Of a stretch of 8,641 nt of DNA, positions 5,354 through 8,641 are shown piece after piece. Made by a program: the position numbers and the translations under genes. This stretch comes from Rubritepida sp. (GTDB taxonomy: Bacteria; Pseudomonadota; Alphaproteobacteria; Acetobacterales; Acetobacteraceae). The notes below the pieces were generated by a model. It was not told where the DNA came from, ran no database searches, and was given only the letters and a program-made list of their open reading frames with translations. Numbering within the stretch: position 1 is the first letter of the stretch; every line of letters begins with the position of its first letter. The stretch covers positions 1 through 8,641 of the forward strand of contig JAQGHZ010000494.1 in the NCBI GenBank assembly GCA_028291485.1. Reading direction: 5' to 3'.

Positions 5354-6535
5354 CTAAGGGCTTGCATCGGGCTGAACATTCACCTCGTGGATGCGAAAGG
5401 CCTCGTCAGGTGCCTGGCCTGCGGGTTCGCGCCGGAGTTTGCCGAGTGCCAGACGCATGCCCTCCGCGCCGGCCTTCCAGCGATCGTCGATCGTGGCTGG
5501 AGTGAAATCGAAAGGCGCGCCGATACCGGCTTCGCGCAGGCCCGCGCGATAGCCGAGGGTCACCACGGTCGTCGGCCCGCAGCCCTGCACCTCCAACAGC
5601 AATGAGGCCAGCTGCGCGTCGCTGAGCTCCGCTTCCGGCAGCCGCTCCACCAGCTTGGCGATCAGCCCCTTCAACCGTTGCTCCCGCGCCCTGCCTTCGA
5701 GCAGACGCTTTGTCTGATTGCCGAAGACCAGATCGCCGGCGCGGCTCATCGAAGCGCCCAGGGAGCGCGGCCGGCTGCCTGCGCGCGCGAAGAGCTCGAT
5801 GATCACGCAGTCCAGGGCTCCGCGGCGCGGCGCATCCAGCACGAGGTCGACCGGCGCATTGGCGGACAGGCCTCCATCCCCGAGCAGGCGCCCCTCCACC
5901 TCCACCGGCGCGAAAACTGGCAGCAGGGCGCCCGAAGCGACGAGATGGCGTGGCGTGAGGCGGGCGCCCTGGCCGGTGTCGAAGACGACGCGCTCGCCCG
6001 AGACCACGTCCGTGGCCGTGATGCTGATGCGGCACGGCCCCTCGTTCAGTCTGTCGAAATCCACGAACTCCACGAGACGACGTTCCAGCGGCTCCAGATC
6101 GAAGAGCGCGGGCGCCCGGCCGATCCCCATGGCTGGTGCGATGCGATGCCTGAACAAGGCGGGATGACCCAGGAGCAGCGACTGCATCGCGCCGGCCATG
6201 TTGTAGGCTTCGCGCCACGGGCCGGCGGCGGGCGGAGACCCGAGCAGGTAGGTGGCGAGTGGAGCGGGGTCGGTCGCGAGGCCTCGCCAGAAGCGATGAA
6301 GCTGCTCCGACCGCCGGCCGGGAGTAGTTCCGGCGAAAATCGCAGCGTTGATGGCACCGACCGAAGCCCCCACGATCCAGTCCGGAGGCGGCTCGCCGTC
6401 CTCCTCAAGGGCGGAGCATGCGCCGGCTTCGAAGGCCCCCAGAGCAAGCCCACCCGACAACACCAGCGCACGGAGCGGATCTGCCGTTTTGACCGGGGCC
6501 GAGCGCGGATGCACGGGTTCTTCCGAGGCGATCAT
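5354..6535 (-). CDS. Patatin-like phospholipase family protein
   Basis: This 393-residue protein is a patatin-fold lipid acyl hydrolase with a Ser-Asp dyad. The oxyanion loop is SGGLALGAF (27-35). The nucleophile motif GASVGA contains S58, and the catalytic aspartate is D220 in DGG (220-222). ASGALLPVFAPVEVEGR just before DGG is typical of the family. The C-terminal part (about 255-365) includes FGNQTKR and a DFTPATIDDRWKAGAEGM segment like the extra DUF3734-type domain of many proteobacterial patatins. No signal peptide is visible, so action on membrane phospholipids or stored lipid from the cytoplasmic side is likely; the substrate is unknown. The ATG at 6535 has no strong Shine-Dalgarno. 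The gene stands alone on its strand and converges on the acyl-CoA dehydrogenase fragment. The 213 bp upstream (6536-6748) show nothing definite. Confidence 0.92.
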   Translation of the reverse strand: MIASEEPVHPRSAPVKTADPLRALVLSGGLALGAFEAGACSALEEDGEPPPDWIVGASVGAINAAIFAGTTPGRRSEQLHRFWRGLATDPAPLATYLLGSPPAAGPWREAYNMAGAMQSLLLGHPALFRHRIAPAMGIGRAPALFDLEPLERRLVEFVDFDRLNEGPCRISITATDVVSGERVVFDTGQGARLTPRHLVASGALLPVFAPVEVEGRLLGDGGLSANAPVDLVLDAPRRGALDCVIIELFARAGSRPRSLGASMSRAGDLVFGNQTKRLLEGRAREQRLKGLIAKLVERLPEAELSDAQLASLLLEVQGCGPTTVVTLGYRAGLREAGIGAPFDFTPATIDDRWKAGAEGMRLALGKLRREPAGQAPDEAFRIHEVNVQPDASP

Positions 6536-6748
6536 GTGGCGCTAATCCGAAGCGCATCCCGGCGGTTTCCCGTCCCTGTAAATTCCGGGCATTGGAGCGG
6601 CCGGGAAGAGGACCTTGAACTTCGCCAAGCGATTTTTCCCTCTCGAAACGGGTGAAATCGCACGCTGGACAGGGCAGGCCTAACCAATGTGGTAGCGATG
6701 CCGCCGGCCGCGAAACAAGGATCAGATGTTCAGAGACGGTAAAATATT

Positions 6749-7114
6749 ATGCGTCATGGCTGTAAACAGATCGTGTTCAGAGCGGACGGATTCGCCGAGA
6801 TGCTCTATCTCCTCGATGGCACGCCGAGGAAAATCACCTTCGACCTCGTTTTCGCACCCTGGTCACCAGAAATCCTCGCTGAGTCGATCGTCAAAGCGGC
6901 GCTGTCATCATGGGTGGAGAGGGAGGTTCCGCCACCTTGGATCGGGTGGGAGGAACTGGAAGAGGTGCTCCTGCATCAGGGGATCGACGTCGACAAGCTG
7001 ATCGCCATGTATCCACCCTATTCCGATGGCGCGGCGGAGAGCCGGCGCACCCGCTCTTCCAGGAGCCGCATGGCCGGTGTTCGCGACCGTCCTGACCTCC
7101 AGACGGACGGATGA
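6749..7114 (+). CDS. Hypothetical protein (121 aa)
   Basis: The protein begins MRHGCKQIVFRADGFAEML and has an amphipathic, folded-looking body up to about residue 93. That body includes KITFDLVFAPWSPEILAES, SSWVEREVPPPWIGWEEL and LIAMYPPYSDG. The last 28 residues are Arg/Ser-rich and may be an unstructured tail. It has no signal peptide or membrane helix. I do not recognise a family. Codon use in the first 90 residues favours C or G at third positions and looks coding. The ATG at 6749 lies after an AT-rich TAAAATATT with no strong Shine-Dalgarno; the next in-frame ATG is residue 18. A shorter overlapping frame at 6726-7001 looks like a shadow. It is divergent from the patatin gene. Confidence 0.55.
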   Translation: MRHGCKQIVFRADGFAEMLYLLDGTPRKITFDLVFAPWSPEILAESIVKAALSSWVEREVPPPWIGWEELEEVLLHQGIDVDKLIAMYPPYSDGAAESRRTRSSRSRMAGVRDRPDLQTDG

Positions 7115-7205
7115 CATTCGTGACCGGCTCTTTGTTCCGAGGATAGACGACGCCATCGGCTACCTGACGGTCGTCGTGCAGGGCCGGACTCGTGGTGGTC
7201 CCAGG

Positions 7206-7220
7206 CACCCGCTGCGGGTG
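7206..7220 (+). terminator. Short GC hairpin downstream of the 121-aa gene
   Basis: CACCCG (7206-7211) and CGGGTG (7215-7220) pair perfectly around a CTG loop, about 90 bases after the stop at 7114. No T run follows. It may help end transcription of the 121-aa gene but may also be chance in GC-rich DNA. Confidence 0.25.
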
Positions 7221-7363
7221 GCCGGGGCGCAGATCTCCTCCCATCCAGGTGCACTCCTGCCCGCCTCCTGCACATCGGAGTCACGAAGCCCGTTCACTGG
7301 CGCGAGCCACGCAGTGCGGCACTTCTCGACCGATGCGTGCAACGCCACATCAAAGCTGCTAAT

Positions 7364-7398
7364 AATGATTATAACAAACATCAGTAATCATTTGTTAT
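7364..7398. promoter_or_regulatory. AT-rich patch with two interlocking perfect inverted repeats
   Basis: AATGATTA (7364-7371) is an exact complement of TAATCATT (7385-7392), with 13 bases between. ATAACAAA (7371-7378) is an exact complement of TTTGTTAT (7391-7398), with 12 bases between. The two pairs overlap and cannot both form at once. The block 7361-7400 is about 80 percent A+T in otherwise GC-rich DNA. It lies about 105-140 bases upstream of the 48-aa ORF and 255-290 bases upstream of the ferritin-like gene. It may be a multi-site operator or promoter, or two alternative hairpins. No known regulator site is recognised. Confidence 0.5.
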
Positions 7399-7493
7399 TA
7401 CTTGGATTTTTGGTCAATCGCGGCAACTCCTCCTACTGTCCGGCCGTTCATCTCCCGAGCTCGAAGAGAGGTCATGCACCTCATCGCTCAGCC

Positions 7494-7498
7494 AGGAG
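7494..7498 (+). promoter_or_regulatory. Ribosome binding site of the possible 48-aa ORF
   Basis: AGGAG with a 6-base spacer to the ATG at 7505. It is the best translation signal ahead of the ferritin-like gene, whose own start lacks a comparable site. Confidence 0.5.
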
Positions 7499-7504
7499 AC
7501 CGTC

Positions 7505-7651
7505 ATGCTTTTTCTCGAGCGCCTTCAATATCGCAGGGCGAAGTTCAGCGTCATGCAAAACGAGCCGCTTGGGCAGCTTCCGGTCCTGGGCCCGGCCCGC
7601 GCGGAATCTGGCGCGCTGACGACGCATATCTCGAACACGTCATCGCTGTGA
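7505..7651 (+). CDS. Possible small ORF/leader peptide (48 aa) ahead of the ferritin-like gene
   Basis: The frame starts MLFLERLQYRRAKFSVMQNE after a good AGGAG site. It ends with TGA at 7649-7651, one base before the GTG start of the ferritin-like gene. That spacing would allow ribosomes finishing here to reinitiate on the next gene. The peptide has no known motif, signal or membrane segment. An alternative frame (ATG at 7474, 60 residues) ends at 7656 and overlaps the same GTG, but its purine-rich stretch is too close to its ATG. The sequence may instead be untranslated leader. Confidence 0.35.
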   Translation: MLFLERLQYRRAKFSVMQNEPLGQLPVLGPARAESGALTTHISNTSSL

Positions 7652-7652
7652 C

Positions 7653-8327
7653 GTGAACCGCCTGATGAGCCAGTACAGCGTCGATCCCGCCAGCGACTGC
7701 CGGATGGCGTGGCTCCCGCTGCGGCTTGGCGCGGGCGAGGGCTTGCCTCGCCCGCGTGACCTCTACGTGGCGGGCCTGATCACTGCCCGAGCGATGGAGC
7801 GTGAGAGTCTCCTGCTGCTCACAGACTATCTTGAAGCGCTGCAGGATTGGCCGGCGATGCTGAAGGCGCTGTGCCCGCACATGGCCGAGAGCGTGGCCCA
7901 GGACGAACGGCTTCGGCAGCTTCTCGAAGCCATGGGTGTCGATGCTGCCGCGGGCGAGGCTGAAGGGTATGCAGCTGGGGGAACCGGCCTCGCGATGCCT
8001 GCAGCGCCCGCCCATCCCTGGGACGTGCTGCGGCTCGCGCTCGCCATTCTGCATCTCAAACACGGGGAAGCAGCCTTCTATCGCTCGATCATTCCGCTGT
8101 GCGCCCTGGCTGGACAGGCCACCGCGATTGACCTCCTCCACCGCTCGCTGGCCGAGGAGGAGAGCATGGCGGGATGGGCACAGCTGAACCTGGACGAAGT
8201 CGCCCGGAGCCTCGCCGCAGAACCTGAAACAGCGGAGCCTGAAACAGCAGAGCCGGTTCGGGTGAGGAAGGCTTCTGCTGATCGACTGAACCTCACGAAC
8301 GAGAGCGCCAATTGCGCCAGCCACTGA
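7653..8327 (+). CDS. Ferritin-like domain protein, DUF892 (YciE/YciF-type)
   Basis: This 224-residue protein shows the four-helix ferritin-like pattern of the DUF892 family. Helix 1 includes RDLYVAGLITARAMERESL (35-53) with E49. Helix 2 has HMAES (H76, E79), followed by QDERLRQLLEAMG. Helix 3 has KHGEAAFY (H137, E139), close to the family's HxE-Y signature. Helix 4 has LLHRSLAEEES (161-171). These Glu and His residues could hold a di-metal site. The family is linked to stress responses, but its chemistry is poorly known. The C-terminus is a polar tail with a repeated EPETA. The start is taken as GTG 7653; ATG 7665 is an alternative, and neither has a strong ribosome site. It lies 25 bp upstream of cphA on the same strand, so co-transcription is likely. 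Confidence 0.75.
   Translation: MNRLMSQYSVDPASDCRMAWLPLRLGAGEGLPRPRDLYVAGLITARAMERESLLLLTDYLEALQDWPAMLKALCPHMAESVAQDERLRQLLEAMGVDAAAGEAEGYAAGGTGLAMPAAPAHPWDVLRLALAILHLKHGEAAFYRSIIPLCALAGQATAIDLLHRSLAEEESMAGWAQLNLDEVARSLAAEPETAEPETAEPVRVRKASADRLNLTNESANCASH
8220..8249 (+). repeat. 15-bp tandem duplication in the tail of the ferritin-like gene
   Basis: GAACCTGAAACAGCG is followed directly by GAGCCTGAAACAGCA, 13 of 15 bases identical. It encodes two copies of EPETA (residues 190-199), and a third partial copy (EP) follows. It is in frame and lies after the helical domain, so copy changes would only alter the tail length. Confidence 0.75.
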
Positions 8328-8352
8328 ACAAGAAACGAATGGAACGCCTCAC

Positions 8353-8641
8353 ATGCTGGAGAAATCATCAAGCAGCTTTGCCTGGATGGGCAGCAAGCCC
8401 ATGCAGGTCATGGGGAGCTGCGTCTATCGTGGCCCGAACCTCCATAGCCGCCTACCCGTCGTCCGAATTCGCCTCGACCTAGGAGATCTGGAGGAACGGC
8501 CGTCGAACCTCATTCCCGACTTCACCGAACGCCTGCTCGCGGAGCTTCCCGGGCTACAGGATCATGGCTGCAGCTACGGCGAGCCTGGCGGCTTCGTCCG
8601 CCGGCTGCGCGAAGGCACCTGGCTGGGGCATATCGCCGAGC
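8353..8641 (+). CDS. cphA: Cyanophycin synthetase, N-terminal part (3' end outside window)
   Basis: The first 96 residues of the protein are visible, and the frame is open at the window end. YRGPNLHSRLPVVRIRLDLG (25-44), LEERPSNLIPDF (46-57), then HGCSYGEPGGFV (71-82) and LREGTWLGHIAE (85-96) are characteristic of the N-terminal domain of CphA. The enzyme uses ATP to build cyanophycin, a polymer with an aspartate backbone and arginine side chains that stores nitrogen and carbon in cytoplasmic granules. The ATP-grasp and Mur-ligase-like domains lie beyond the window (full length is usually about 870-950 residues). The ATG at 8353 is chosen because it opens this frame at the normal N-terminus; the ATG at 8339 is out of frame. 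A weak TGGA lies upstream. It lies 25 bp after the ferritin-like gene, probably in one operon. Confidence 0.93.
   Translation, partial: MLEKSSSSFAWMGSKPMQVMGSCVYRGPNLHSRLPVVRIRLDLGDLEERPSNLIPDFTERLLAELPGLQDHGCSYGEPGGFVRRLREGTWLGHIAE

Larger units (their letters stand above)
7115..7504. other. Intergenic region before the ferritin-like/cphA unit (about 390 bp)
   Basis: No convincing gene is seen here. A long plus-strand frame crosses it (7026-7619), but it has no ribosome binding site and runs through an AT-rich patch, so it is judged accidental. Features inside are a short hairpin at 7206-7220, a 40-base AT-rich patch with interlocking inverted repeats at 7361-7400, and a possible ribosome site at 7494-7498. 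The region probably contains the promoter for the downstream genes. Confidence 0.5.

Noticed and set aside
4378..5379. Open minus-strand frame of 333 codons
   Set aside because: It is antisense to the signal-peptide protein and the acyl-CoA dehydrogenase-like frame, both of which have good ribosome sites. Its product is Arg/Gly/Ala-rich low complexity as expected for a shadow in GC-rich DNA.
7026..7619. Plus-strand frame of 197 codons across the 7.1-7.5 kb gap
   Set aside because: It starts inside the 121-aa gene without a ribosome site, crosses the AT-rich inverted-repeat patch and shows no domain. The piece around FATVLTSRRTDDIRDRLFVPR is the only part with protein-like composition.
7551..8324. 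Open minus-strand frame of 257 codons
   Set aside because: It is exactly antisense to the ferritin-like gene, whose sense translation shows the family motifs; no ribosome site or domain on the minus strand.
8339..8341. Alternative ATG for cyanophycin synthetase
   Set aside because: It is in a different reading frame from the CphA homology, so the ATG at 8353 is used.

Overview
This 8.6 kb window is GC-rich chromosomal DNA whose proteins look alphaproteobacterial. The acyl-CoA dehydrogenase-like, patatin and GH13 proteins resemble those of Acetobacteraceae (Roseomonas-like) or Methylobacteriaceae. The placement is an inference from protein style, because there is no rRNA or other marker. I found no tRNA, rRNA, CRISPR array or insertion sequence. 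It reads as an accessory or stress and storage metabolism neighbourhood with several short transcription units in both directions.

Left part (1-1994): the 3' end of one GH13 alpha-glucosidase (+ strand) meets, tail to tail with 5 bp between stop codons, a complete second GH13 glucosidase (- strand). The C-terminal domains of the two proteins resemble each other, so they look like paralogues. Directly upstream of the complete glucosidase, on the same strand, is a 62-residue very hydrophilic protein gene (2013-2201). An AT-rich block further upstream may hold their promoter.

Middle (2490-4656): a minus-strand group of three genes encodes two small, polar, apparently disordered proteins (64 and 69 residues, 2 nt apart) and an alpha/beta hydrolase with an intact Ser-Asp-His triad. 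Across a 411 bp gap a plus-strand gene encodes an exported Ser/Pro/Gly-rich protein that ends in a run of 12 glycines.

Right-middle (4858-7114): a 156-residue reading frame matches only the N-terminal part of an acyl-CoA dehydrogenase. It has a good ribosome binding site but lacks the flavin-binding and catalytic domains. It converges on a complete patatin-like phospholipase (- strand), with a perfect hairpin between the two stop codons. A 121-residue protein of unknown family follows on the plus strand.

Right end (7115-8641): a roughly 390 bp gap contains a strikingly AT-rich 40 bp patch with two interlocking perfect inverted repeats. Downstream come a possible 48-residue leader ORF, a ferritin-like DUF892 (YciE/YciF-type) protein, and 25 bp later the start of cyanophycin synthetase (cphA), which runs off the window. 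The ferritin-like gene and cphA probably form one transcription unit. The overall picture is alpha-glucan hydrolysis, lipid/ester hydrolysis and nitrogen storage mixed with small hydrophilic proteins of the kind often linked to stress or desiccation. That theme is an inference, and no single novel system is demonstrated.
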